Assembly: GCF_022808935.1 (NCBI RefSeq)
Contig: NZ_JAKZFR010000006.1
Coordinates: 207,402 to 271,401 of the forward strand
Direction: 5' to 3'
DNA length: 64,000 bases
From: Geothrix sp. SG200
GTDB taxonomy: Bacteria > Acidobacteriota > Holophagae > Holophagales > Holophagaceae
The stretch's first letter is position 1, and every line of letters begins with the position of its first letter. Under the pieces are notes generated by a model, which saw only the letters and a list, made by a program, of their open reading frames with translations, was not told the DNA's origin and ran no database searches. The translations under genes and the position numbers were made by a program. This document shows positions 34,316-42,780 of this stretch, in pieces.

Positions 34316-34903
34316 ATGTTCTGGATCATCCTCATCATCGGCATCGTGCTCTTCTTCGTCCTCCGCGGGAAGAAGGACCGCCCCGAGCAGCTTGGCGCCT
34401 CCCGTCGGGCTCTCCCGACCGCGCCGCTGGAACCGCACACCTTTCCGTGTCCTTATCCCAAGTGCCCCGCCTGCGGCGCCACGGGCGACAAGATGGTCCA
34501 GGAATGGGATGGCCTCCGCGCCGTGAAGTGGACCTGCGGCTACTGCGGCGCCCTGGCCGGGGTGCAGACCCTGAAGGACGAGGAGCTGCCCCCCTCCGCG
34601 CGACGGCGCCTGGGCCTGGATGCGCCCATGCAGGGAGCGGCCCCCATGCAGCAGGGCGGCTATGGCCAGCCGGGCGGTGGCATGGGCGGGCTACTCACCG
34701 GCATGATGATCGGGAGCATGATGGGCGGCGGAAACCACCACCATCACGACGGGCAGAGCGGCGATGATGGCTGGGGCGGCGGCGCTTCCGGCGGCGGCTC
34801 CAGCGACTGGGGCGAGTCGAGCGGGGGCGACTGGGGCGACTCCGGTGGCGGAAGCGACTGGGGCGGTGGGGATTCCGGCGGCGACTCCGGTGGTGATTGG
34901 TAA
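34316..34903 (+). CDS. Membrane-anchored zinc-ribbon protein with Gly/Trp/Asp tail
   Basis: A 195-residue protein with one N-terminal membrane helix (MFWIILIIGIVLFFVLRG), a C4 zinc ribbon (CPACGATGDK and CGYCGALAG), a Gly/Met-rich stretch (GGYGQPGGGMGGLLTG, MMIGSMMGGG), a HHHH run and a tail of GGDWGDSGGGSDWGGGDSGG units. The tail resembles those of some TPM-family and DUF-type membrane proteins. I do not recognise a function. Divergent from anmK. Confidence 0.7.
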   Translation: MFWIILIIGIVLFFVLRGKKDRPEQLGASRRALPTAPLEPHTFPCPYPKCPACGATGDKMVQEWDGLRAVKWTCGYCGALAGVQTLKDEELPPSARRRLGLDAPMQGAAPMQQGGYGQPGGGMGGLLTGMMIGSMMGGGNHHHHDGQSGDDGWGGGASGGGSSDWGESSGGDWGDSGGGSDWGGGDSGGDSGGDW

Positions 34904-34987
34904 TAGGGAACTCAGGATCAGGGCACGGGAATCTGGGCGGTCAGGTTGGCTGATCTTGTCTTGATTCAGCTAGATACCTGTATCGAC

Positions 34988-35006
34988 ATAAATGATGATC
35001 ATTGTA
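34988..35006 (+). promoter_or_regulatory. Fur-box-like operator before the TonB receptor
   Basis: The core AATGATGATCATT (34991-35003) matches 12 of 13 central positions of the Fur consensus (GATAATGATAATCATTATC). It lies in an AT-rich patch (34960-35020) of a GC-rich region, 116 bases before the receptor start. Nothing else is seen in the 218-bp gap 34904-35121. Confidence 0.6.
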
Positions 35007-35121
35007 TCGTTAATGAGTGCCGTGGAAATTTTCCTTGATGCAGACATTCAAATGTCCATGATGAAGCCACTTCTTTTTTGAACCTGGCCATCCGATGGTG
35101 GCCATTCCTTTTGGAGCGGCC

Positions 35122-37845
35122 ATGGCCAGCCGTCGCATGCGCTATCTGACCCTGCTTCTAGCCTCCGGAGCCGTTCTCTCGGCCCAGACCACGGGGTCCC
35201 TGCAGGGGCGCGTGATGGATCCGAAGGGACGGCCGGTCGTCGGCGCCACCGTGTCCGTCAGCGGGGCGGGGATCCAGGGAGGCCGCTCCACCACCACCGA
35301 TGAATCCGGCACCTATCGCATCGGCCTGCTGCCCCCGGGACTTTGCACCATCACCGCCACCAAGGAAGGCCTGAACGCCGCGAAGGCGCAGATCCAGGTC
35401 GGCCTGGACCGCACGGCCACGGTCGATATGACGCTGAAATCCGTCGCAGCGGCGACCGTGGAAGTGACGGACGCTCCCGCGACCGTGGATCTGAAGGCCA
35501 CCACCGCCGGGAGCAACTTCACCAGTGAGGCCATCCTGAAGCTGCCCACCACCCGCGACTTCGCCAATGTGGCGCTGCTCGCGCCCGGCGTATCCCAGGA
35601 CAACGTGGGCTTCAAGGTCTACGGATCCTCCGGGGCCGAGAACAACTTCGTGGTGGATGGCATCAACACCACCAACGTGGAGTTCGGCACCCAGGGCAAG
35701 AAGATCCCCCAGGAGTTCGTCCAGGAATTCCAGGTCAAGACCGGGGGGTACGAGGCGGAATACGGCAAGGCCACCGGCGGCATCATCAATGTCATCACCA
35801 AGTCGGGCGGCAACGAATTTTCGGGGGACGTGTTCGCCTATTCCGAGGGACGGGCCTTCAAGAGCGGGAACCGGCACACGGACGACGCCAACCTCCGCCT
35901 GAAGCCCCTGCTCCTGGAGAACCGCACCTCTGAATTCGGCTTCGACATCGGCGGCCCGATCATCAAGGACAAGCTCTGGTTCTTCGCCGCCTATGACCGG
36001 CGCACCAACTCCCAGGAATCCCAGGTGCGGGTGCCGGGGCCGGATTATGGATTGAAGGCTCCCACGGACTCCACCCGCGACCTGTACGCCCTGAAGCTCA
36101 CCTGGCGACTCGCCGAAAACCAGACCCTCATCGCCTCGATCCTCGGCGACCCCGAGAAGGTCACGGGGGCTGTGAAGGATCCCCAGGGTCCCTCAACCAC
36201 CTGGGATGGCGAGCGGAAGATCGGTGGCACGGACCTGAGCCTGCGCTATGAGCTGACCGGCCAGTCCTGGTTCGTGCAGCTCCAGGCCAGCCAGCACGAG
36301 GAGAAGAATTCCGTCCTGCCCACGGGCGCCGGAGCCACGCTCATCCAGACCGTGGACAACACCACCCAGCGGAACAGCGGCGGGTTCGGCCGCTACGACG
36401 ACAAGGACTTCACCCGCACCAATGTCTCGGGTTCGCTCACCTGGTACCTCGGGCCGCACGAGCTCAAGGGCGGGTTCGACCTCCAGACCGACAAGGCCAC
36501 CATCCACCGCGGGTATTCGGGCGGCCAGCAGGTCACGGATTACGGCAACGGCACCTATTCCCACTACTACTGGACCGTCGCCGGCGCGGACGTGAACAAC
36601 GCGCCCAGCATCATCTTCAACGCCTCCCCGAAGCACGAGAGCGCGGGCTACTTCGTCCAGGACAAGTGGTCCGCCACCCCGGCCCTCACCTTCAACCTGG
36701 GCGTCCGCCTCGACACCACCAAGATCAAGGACCAGCACGGGGCCACCAAGATCGACCTGAAGGATCAGTGGGCCCCCCGGCTGGGCGTCATCTGGGACTG
36801 GGCCGGGAAGGGGCAGGACAAAGTCTATGTGAGCCTGTCACGGTTCTACGAGCAGGTGCCCCTCGATCTCGTCATCCGCTCCTTCAGTGACGAGAGCAAT
36901 CCCACGATCTTCAACTTCAGCCCCACCAGCCTGGTCCCGGACCCCGCCGCGGGCACCAGCTCCATCGTCGGGTCGTACATCGAGCCGGTGGATCCCGATC
37001 TCAAGGGCCAGTACTCGGATGAGCTCATTCTGGGGGCCGAGACGACCGTGGCCGCCAACTACGTCCTCGGAGCCAAGTACATCCGCCGCTACGTGGGGCG
37101 GGCCATCGAGGACTCCCTCGATGTGAACAGCCCCCTGGGCGACTACTTCATCATGAACCCCGGAACCAGCCAAACCGGCAAGCAGTACCCCCGGGCCACC
37201 CGCGACTACAAGGGCGTGGAAGTCAGCGTGCAGCGGAAGTTCGCGGACCACTACACGTGGCAGGCCTCGTACCTCTGGAGCAAGCTGGACGGCAACTACG
37301 AGGGCGCCTACCAGGGGGTCGGCGGACCGGATGGGACCGGGCAGCTGGACCCAAACATCAACTCGGCCTTCGATGAGCCCGCCTTCATGGTCAACAGCGA
37401 GGGACGGCTCAGTGGCGACCGCACCCATCAGGTCAAGGCGAACGGCTACTACGAATGGGACTTCGGCCTCAGCCTCGGCGCCTCGTTCACTTACGCCACG
37501 GGCACCCCGGTCAACCGCCTCGGCTTCGCGGACCAGGTGCAGCCCTTCCCCTACACCCGGTACGAGCTCTTCCTCACGCCTCGCGGATCCGAAGGGCGCA
37601 CCCCGAACACCAGCCGCCTGGATCTGAACCTCGGCTACACCTTCAAGATCGTCGGTAAGCAGCAGGTGCGCCTCTCGCTCGACGTCACCAATGTGCTCAA
37701 CAGCCAGAGCGCCACCGCTCTGGACCAGCGTTACGATTTCACAGGTGATCCGAACGTGCCTAACCGACTCAACCCCGACTTCAAGGCCCCCACCACCTTC
37801 CAGGCGCCGCGCTCGGTCCGTTTCGGTGTCCGCTACAGCTTCTGA
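35122..37845 (+). CDS. TonB-dependent receptor with N-terminal carboxypeptidase-regulatory domain (Oar-like)
   Basis: A 907-residue outer-membrane protein. Signal peptide (cleavage near LSAQT), carboxypeptidase-regulatory-like Ig domain (about residues 20-105: GSLQGRVMDPKGRPVVGATV), plug (about 125-235, with NNFVVDGINTTNVEFG, GGIINVITKSGGNEFSGDVF) and a beta barrel to the end (RSVRFGVRYSF). These receptors are abundant in acidobacteria, and some import ferric or sugar ligands. The ATG at 35122 has GGAG upstream. The Fur-like site suggests an iron role, but the barrel gives no substrate. No partner exporter or SusD-like gene follows. Confidence 0.93.
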   Translation: MASRRMRYLTLLLASGAVLSAQTTGSLQGRVMDPKGRPVVGATVSVSGAGIQGGRSTTTDESGTYRIGLLPPGLCTITATKEGLNAAKAQIQVGLDRTATVDMTLKSVAAATVEVTDAPATVDLKATTAGSNFTSEAILKLPTTRDFANVALLAPGVSQDNVGFKVYGSSGAENNFVVDGINTTNVEFGTQGKKIPQEFVQEFQVKTGGYEAEYGKATGGIINVITKSGGNEFSGDVFAYSEGRAFKSGNRHTDDANLRLKPLLLENRTSEFGFDIGGPIIKDKLWFFAAYDRRTNSQESQVRVPGPDYGLKAPTDSTRDLYALKLTWRLAENQTLIASILGDPEKVTGAVKDPQGPSTTWDGERKIGGTDLSLRYELTGQSWFVQLQASQHEEKNSVLPTGAGATLIQTVDNTTQRNSGGFGRYDDKDFTRTNVSGSLTWYLGPHELKGGFDLQTDKATIHRGYSGGQQVTDYGNGTYSHYYWTVAGADVNNAPSIIFNASPKHESAGYFVQDKWSATPALTFNLGVRLDTTKIKDQHGATKIDLKDQWAPRLGVIWDWAGKGQDKVYVSLSRFYEQVPLDLVIRSFSDESNPTIFNFSPTSLVPDPAAGTSSIVGSYIEPVDPDLKGQYSDELILGAETTVAANYVLGAKYIRRYVGRAIEDSLDVNSPLGDYFIMNPGTSQTGKQYPRATRDYKGVEVSVQRKFADHYTWQASYLWSKLDGNYEGAYQGVGGPDGTGQLDPNINSAFDEPAFMVNSEGRLSGDRTHQVKANGYYEWDFGLSLGASFTYATGTPVNRLGFADQVQPFPYTRYELFLTPRGSEGRTPNTSRLDLNLGYTFKIVGKQQVRLSLDVTNVLNSQSATALDQRYDFTGDPNVPNRLNPDFKAPTTFQAPRSVRFGVRYSF

Positions 37846-37863
37846 TTTCTCTTCCAGCTGATG

Positions 37864-37895
37864 GGAAACGGCTCCTCGGGGCCGTTTCCTTGCTT
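37864..37895 (+). terminator. Terminator after the TonB receptor
   Basis: A 9-bp stem (GGAAACGGC / GCCGTTTCC) with an eight-base loop, followed by TTGCTT. It may also serve gatC from the other side. Confidence 0.75.
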
Positions 37896-37898
37896 AAG

Positions 37899-38183
37899 TC
37901 AGAGGACTTTCGGCACGACGAAGTGCCCCCAGTCCTGTTCCGGCGCGTTGGCCAGGGCCTGGGCCTGCGTGAACGTGTCCCGCGGTTCGTCCTCGCGGCG
38001 GGGCAGGGGGTGGGCCAGGGCCTGGAACATCGGTTCCACGTCATCCAGCGGAAGGTCATCCAGGCTGGCCGCATGGGAGAGCATGCGGGCCATGGCCACC
38101 CGCATGGGCTCGATCTCCTCCTCCCGCAGGCTCAGGTGGGCCAGGGCGGCGCAGCGCAGCACATCTTCGCGGGTGACGTCCAT
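37899..38183 (-). CDS. gatC: Asp/Glu-tRNA amidotransferase subunit C
   Basis: A 94-residue subunit of the GatCAB amidotransferase, which converts mischarged Glu-tRNA-Gln or Asp-tRNA-Asn. It has the family pattern: MDVTREDVLRCAALAHLSLR, DLPLDDVEPMFQALAHP and a terminal HFVVPKVL. GatA and GatB are not in the window, so the gene sits apart from the rest of the complex, one base after tsaD. Its presence implies the indirect amidation route. Confidence 0.9.
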   Translation of the reverse strand: MDVTREDVLRCAALAHLSLREEEIEPMRVAMARMLSHAASLDDLPLDDVEPMFQALAHPLPRREDEPRDTFTQAQALANAPEQDWGHFVVPKVL

Positions 38184-38184
38184 G

Positions 38185-39207
38185 TCAGGCTCCGAGTTTG
38201 AGGTCCGCGTCGGCGTTCTGGATCCAGGGCTCGGTGTCCGGCTCCAGCAGGGCGCCCGCGGCGGCGATCATGGCGCCGTTGTCCGTGCAGAGGCGCGGTT
38301 CGGGGATGGCCAGGGTCAGGCCGGCCCGGGCGGCCAGGACCGCGGCGTCGGCGCGCAGCCTCGAGTTGCAGGCCACGCCGCCGCTGATCACGAGGCTCCG
38401 GGCGCCATGCTCTTCGGCCAGCGCGGGCACGGGCTTCAGCAGCCAGGTGCTGATGGCCTCCTGAAGGCTGCGGCAGAGGCCTTGGACATCAGAATCATCA
38501 GCGCCCGCCGCGGCCAGGCGCGGGTTTCGCTCCACCCGCAGCTTCACGGCGGTCTTCAGGCCCGAGAAGCTCCAGGAGGCCTTGCCGTCGCGGAACTTCG
38601 GCGGCGTGAAGGGATCCGCGGCCTTATTCGCGGTGCGGGCGCAGGCGTCCACCACCGGGCCGCCGGGATAGCCCAGGTTCAGCATGCGGGCGGCCTTGTC
38701 GAAGGCCTCGCCCGCCGCGTCATCCCGCGTTTTCTGGAGAAGCTGGAGCGAGGTCCAGTCCTTTGCCAGGTAGAGGTGGGTGTGCCCGCCGGAAACCAGC
38801 AGCACCAGGGCCGGAAACGGCAGGTCGGGCGCGGAGAAGCGGGCGGCGTTCAAGTGCCCCAGCAGGTGGTGGACCCCCACCCATGGGATTCCTTCCTGCC
38901 AGGCCAGGGCCTTGCTGGCGCTGAAGGTGGCCAGCAGGCTGCCCACCAAGCCGGGCCCGCGGGTGACGGCGATGCGGTCGAGATCCTTCAGCCCGATTCC
39001 GGCCTGCGCCACCGCCTCGGCCATGACCGCGCGCACCTGCAGCAGGTGCTCTCGCGCGGCGAGTTCGGGCACCACGCCGCCGAAGGGGCCGTGGATGGCG
39101 TCCTGGCTCTCCCGCACCAACGATTTCAGCACCGGACCCGCGGCCGTCTCCTCCACCACCGCGGCGGAGCAGTCGTCGCAGGAGGATTCCAGGCCGAGGA
39201 CCAGCAT
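38185..39207 (-). CDS. tsaD: tRNA N6-threonylcarbamoyladenosine transferase
   Basis: A 340-residue ASKHA protein, the catalytic subunit for t6A37 on ANN-decoding tRNAs. Signatures: LGLESSCDDCSAAVV at the start, VTRGPGLVGSL, HHLLGHLNAA (the metal-binding HxxxH), LLVSGGHTHL, and VISGGVACNSRLR, DNGAMIAAAG near the end. Standard length. Start at MLVLGLESS. Close to gatC, forming a two-gene operon for tRNA functions. Confidence 0.97.
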   Translation of the reverse strand: MLVLGLESSCDDCSAAVVEETAAGPVLKSLVRESQDAIHGPFGGVVPELAAREHLLQVRAVMAEAVAQAGIGLKDLDRIAVTRGPGLVGSLLATFSASKALAWQEGIPWVGVHHLLGHLNAARFSAPDLPFPALVLLVSGGHTHLYLAKDWTSLQLLQKTRDDAAGEAFDKAARMLNLGYPGGPVVDACARTANKAADPFTPPKFRDGKASWSFSGLKTAVKLRVERNPRLAAAGADDSDVQGLCRSLQEAISTWLLKPVPALAEEHGARSLVISGGVACNSRLRADAAVLAARAGLTLAIPEPRLCTDNGAMIAAAGALLEPDTEPWIQNADADLKLGA

Positions 39208-39241
39208 CCGGATAGTGTAACTTGGCACCTGGAGCCTCCCC

Positions 39242-40468
39242 ATGCGTGGTCTAACGATGCTGCTGATGCCCGCTCTGCTGCTGGCCCAGCGACCCCCCGC
39301 ATCTCCCGCCGCCGCCTTCGACCGGGAACTGAAGCGGAACCGGTTCGGCACCTGGCTGGTCCTGGAGGACGAAGGGGCCGCCTGGGGCGCGGCCATGCGG
39401 GCGGCCCTGGACGAGGAACCCATGATCCTGCTCAACCTGCCGCTGAAGGTGGTGGCGGGGGGAAAGAAGGCCGACGCCCTGGCCCCGGTCCTCCGGGAGC
39501 GCTTCGGCTGGCCGAAGGGAGCCCACTGGGCCCTGTTGGACGCGAAGGGCCGCGTGAAGGCCGAGGGGGCCGGAACCCCCATGCCAGGGGCTCTGGGCCG
39601 GGCCGTGGAGCAGGCTGGAACCTCTTCCCGGGCGCAGGAACTGGAGGCCTTCCTCCGGCAGAACCCGGACCGCCAGGATGCGCGGGCGGCATTGGTCCAG
39701 GACTACCTCGCCGTGGCGACCCGGCGGACGCAGAAGGCCCTGAACCTCTCTGGATCCAAACCGGCGCCTTCGGAGCTGGTTCCCGTCAAGCCGCTCGATC
39801 CCGAGGTGGACCTGAAGATCTGGGCCGCGGTGGCCCAGCAGCTGGACACAGTCCTCCGCGAAGTTGGCGGCGCGCCCGATGGCTCCCATGGGTTTCTGCT
39901 CGGCCATCAGATCCGGAGATCTGCTGCGGAGCACTCTCCATCCATGATCGCGGTGCTGGAGCGGCACAAGGCGACCTTGGAGGAGACGCTTCGCCGGTCG
40001 CCAGAGAACTTCGCCACGTGGCAACTCTGGATCGCCGCCGCGAAGACATGCGGAGGGTGGCCCCTTCAACCCCTGCTGGCGACCATTCCAGCCTTGCCTG
40101 GCACTCCGCCGGGGTCCTGGCCGCCCCAGGGCATCTTCGAGGCGTATCTGAAGGACGCGAAATCCCGGAGCGACTGGACGACGATCCGGGAGGTCCTGGA
40201 ACCCCGCTGGAATGACCTCCGGGACGCCGTCCTGGATGGTCAGATGCATTTGGGGAACAACGCCATCTCCTGGGACTGGAGCCTCGGCCCCTTGCTGGAG
40301 GCGCAGGTCTCCCAGGGAGACATCGGGGCCGCTGACCAGGTACTGAACGAAGCGGCCGAGGTGGTGGGCTGGCCCGGCCTTCCGGGCAAGGCCCGGGACC
40401 TTGCCACGCGGCTGAACCGCCCCGATCTCGCGGCCCGCTGGGGCGCCCTCGCCGTGAAGGGCCGATGA
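39242..40468 (+). CDS. Secreted protein of unknown function
   Basis: A 408-residue protein with a signal peptide (MLLMPALLLAQ), predicted helical, with a possible thioredoxin-like or DUF-type N-terminal half (EEPMILLNLPLKVVAGGKKA) and a helical, TPR-like C-terminal half (LLEAQVSQGDIGAADQVLNE). I do not recognise the family. Its stop overlaps the priA start (ATGA), but a periplasmic protein beside priA is unlikely to be functionally linked. Confidence 0.7.
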   Translation: MRGLTMLLMPALLLAQRPPASPAAAFDRELKRNRFGTWLVLEDEGAAWGAAMRAALDEEPMILLNLPLKVVAGGKKADALAPVLRERFGWPKGAHWALLDAKGRVKAEGAGTPMPGALGRAVEQAGTSSRAQELEAFLRQNPDRQDARAALVQDYLAVATRRTQKALNLSGSKPAPSELVPVKPLDPEVDLKIWAAVAQQLDTVLREVGGAPDGSHGFLLGHQIRRSAAEHSPSMIAVLERHKATLEETLRRSPENFATWQLWIAAAKTCGGWPLQPLLATIPALPGTPPGSWPPQGIFEAYLKDAKSRSDWTTIREVLEPRWNDLRDAVLDGQMHLGNNAISWDWSLGPLLEAQVSQGDIGAADQVLNEAAEVVGWPGLPGKARDLATRLNRPDLAARWGALAVKGR

Positions 40469-42735
40469 GTCTCGTCCCCACGCGCATCCAGCTCAACCGC
40501 CCCCTGCCGCCGCTCACCTACTTGGCGCCGGAGGGCCTGCCTGCAGGGGTGCGGGTGCGGGTGCGGGTGCGGAACAGCCTGGCGGTGGGCCTGGCCATGG
40601 GGCCGGATCCCGCGCCTCCCGCGGCTAAGCTGCGCCCCGTGGAGGCGGTGCTCGATCCCTTCCCCCTGCTGCCGCCGAAGCTGCGGGAGCTGCAGGCCTT
40701 CGCCGCCCGCTACTACGGCTGCCTGGAGGCCCACCTGCTGCCCCTGAGCCTGCCTCAGGCCCTGCTGCCCCACTGGGAGGCGGACGAGGATGGACAGCGG
40801 CTGTCGTTCCAGCGGGAACGGGGCGCCTGGGACGTGCTGGGGGATCTGGGCGAAGCCTGGCACCGGGACCCGTCCATCCTCCCCACGCTGCTGCACCGGC
40901 CCCTGCTGCGGGGCGCGGGCTTCACGGAGGTGCGCCTCACCGGCGCCCCCCACCCGCCCCGGGTGACCTCCGCCCAGGCGAAGATCCTCCTGGCCCTGGA
41001 GGAGGCCGGCGGCGCCCTCATGGAGCCGGAGCTGCTGGAAGCCGCCGGCGTGGGCGCCTCCGTGCTGGGCACCCTGGAGAAGCGCGGCCTCGTGGCGCGC
41101 ATGAAGCGGGTGGACCTCCTGGCGCAGCGCCGGGAGGCGGGCGCGGACCGCACCGTGGTCCTCAACGAGGAGCAGCGGGCGGCCCTGGAGGCTGTGGATC
41201 CCGGGAGCTTCGGCGTGCATCTGCTCCAGGGCGTCACCGGCTCGGGCAAGACCGAGGTGTACCTGGCCCTGGCGGAGCGGGTGCTGGCGGCCGGTCGGCG
41301 GGTGCTCTGGCTGGTGCCGGAGATCGGCCTCACGGCCCGGCTGCTGGACCGCCTGGAGGCCCGCTTCCCCGGCCGCGTCGCCGTGGGCCATGCCGGTCTC
41401 AACACCGGCGAGAAGCACGGCGACGTGGTGCGGCTGCTCTTCAACGGCGCGGACCTCTTCGTGGGCGTTCGGAACGCGGTGATGGCCCCCCTTCGGGACA
41501 TCGGGCTCGTCATCGTGGACGAGGAGCATGAGGGTTCCTACAAATCCGAGGAACACCCCCGCATCCACGCCCGTGACCTGGCCATCAAGCGGGCCCAGCT
41601 CGAGGGCTGCCCCATCGTGCTGGGCAGCGCCACACCCAGTCTCGAAAGCTGGCAGGCGGCGCAGAGCGGGCGCTACCGGTTGCTCCAGCTGAAGCAGCGG
41701 CCGGCGGGCATCACCCTCCCGGCCGTGGAGGTGGTGGATCTGCGGGACGCGTACCGGGAGATGCGGCGCAAGGTGATCCTGACGCCGCTGTTGATGCGGG
41801 CCCTCACGGAGGTCCAGGCACGGGGCGAGCAGGCCCTGCTCCTGCTGAACCGCCGGGGATACGAGAACTTCTGGATGTGCCGGGCCTGCGGCCGGACGCT
41901 CGGCTGCCCCCACTGCGCCATCTCCCTCACCTACCACCGCGGCGATTTCCGCCTGCGCTGCCACCTGTGCGGCCACGAGACCGTACCGCCGGAGGCCTGT
42001 CCCGACTGCGGTGCCGATCACCTTCGGGGCGTGGGCGAGGGCACGGAGCAGGTGGAGGAGCACCTGAAGCAGCTCTTCCCCGCCGCCCGCATTCTGCGCC
42101 TGGACCGGGACACCACGCGCCGCCGGGGCTCCTTCGAGGCGGGCCTGCTGGCCGCCGAGACTGGCGAGGTGGACATCCTGGTGGGCACCCAAATGCTGGC
42201 CAAGGGGCACACTTTCCCCAAGCTCACCCTGGTGGGCGTGCTCAACGCGGACCAGGGCCTGAAGGTGGCGGACTTCCGGGCCTCCGAGCGCACCTTCCAG
42301 CTGCTCACCCAGGTGGCGGGCCGCGCGGGCCGGGCCGAGCTGCCGGGCCGGGTGATCCTCCAGACCTACTCACCCGAGCATCCGGCCATCACCTTCGCCC
42401 TGGCCCAGGACTTCGAGGGCTTCGCCGCCTCGGAGCTGCCCTTCCGTGAGGGTCTGGGCTACCCGCCCTTCACGGCCCTCAGTCTCTACCGTGCCGAGGC
42501 GGACACGCCGAAGGAGGCCCGCGAGGCCCTGGAGGCCTTCCGGCAACGCCTGACTGTCCCGGGCCTGCGCGTGCTCGGTCCCCTGGAGGCTCCCGTGCCC
42601 CGCGTTCGTGACCGCTGGCGCATGCACCTGCTCCTCAAGGGCACCCGCGGAGCCCTGGGCGAAGTCCTTGCGCGCCACCCCTTGGACCCCTCAGGGCCTA
42701 TCAGCCTGGACCGGGATCCCATCCAGTTCGGATAG
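40465..42735 (+). CDS. priA: Primosomal protein N' (replication-restart helicase)
   Basis: A 756-residue superfamily-2 helicase that reloads the replisome at stalled forks. Walker A GVTGSGKTEVYL, the DEEH box (VIVDEEHEGSYK), SATPSLES, and eight zinc-binding cysteines (CRACGRTLGCPHC, CHLCGHE, CPDCG) followed by QMLAKGHTFPKLTLVGVLNA and TQVAGRAGR identify it clearly. Overlaps the preceding stop by ATGA. A tandem hexamer of four GTGCGG units at 40549-40572 encodes VRVRVRVR near residue 29-36. Confidence 0.97.
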   Translation: MSLVPTRIQLNRPLPPLTYLAPEGLPAGVRVRVRVRNSLAVGLAMGPDPAPPAAKLRPVEAVLDPFPLLPPKLRELQAFAARYYGCLEAHLLPLSLPQALLPHWEADEDGQRLSFQRERGAWDVLGDLGEAWHRDPSILPTLLHRPLLRGAGFTEVRLTGAPHPPRVTSAQAKILLALEEAGGALMEPELLEAAGVGASVLGTLEKRGLVARMKRVDLLAQRREAGADRTVVLNEEQRAALEAVDPGSFGVHLLQGVTGSGKTEVYLALAERVLAAGRRVLWLVPEIGLTARLLDRLEARFPGRVAVGHAGLNTGEKHGDVVRLLFNGADLFVGVRNAVMAPLRDIGLVIVDEEHEGSYKSEEHPRIHARDLAIKRAQLEGCPIVLGSATPSLESWQAAQSGRYRLLQLKQRPAGITLPAVEVVDLRDAYREMRRKVILTPLLMRALTEVQARGEQALLLLNRRGYENFWMCRACGRTLGCPHCAISLTYHRGDFRLRCHLCGHETVPPEACPDCGADHLRGVGEGTEQVEEHLKQLFPAARILRLDRDTTRRRGSFEAGLLAAETGEVDILVGTQMLAKGHTFPKLTLVGVLNADQGLKVADFRASERTFQLLTQVAGRAGRAELPGRVILQTYSPEHPAITFALAQDFEGFAASELPFREGLGYPPFTALSLYRAEADTPKEAREALEAFRQRLTVPGLRVLGPLEAPVPRVRDRWRMHLLLKGTRGALGEVLARHPLDPSGPISLDRDPIQFG
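40549..40572 (+). repeat. Tandem hexamer (GTGCGG)x4 inside priA
   Basis: Four perfect in-frame copies of a 6-bp unit encoding Val-Arg repeats. Copy-number change would keep the reading frame. Confidence 0.8.
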
Positions 42736-42760
42736 AAAAAGGGCCCCCGAAGGGGCCCCT
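42736..42760 (-). terminator. Intrinsic terminator of the pilin/pilY1 operon
   Basis: Minus strand: an 8-bp G/C stem closed by a TTCG tetraloop (42760-42741) followed by T5 (42740-42736). It lies just after the pilY1 stop and against the priA stop. Confidence 0.9.
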
Positions 42761-42780
42761 GATTGCGGAAGCCTGGGAGG

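Noticed and set aside
42736..42760. priA terminator
   Set aside because: The T-run lies on the minus-strand side of the hairpin, so it ends the pilin operon rather than priA.
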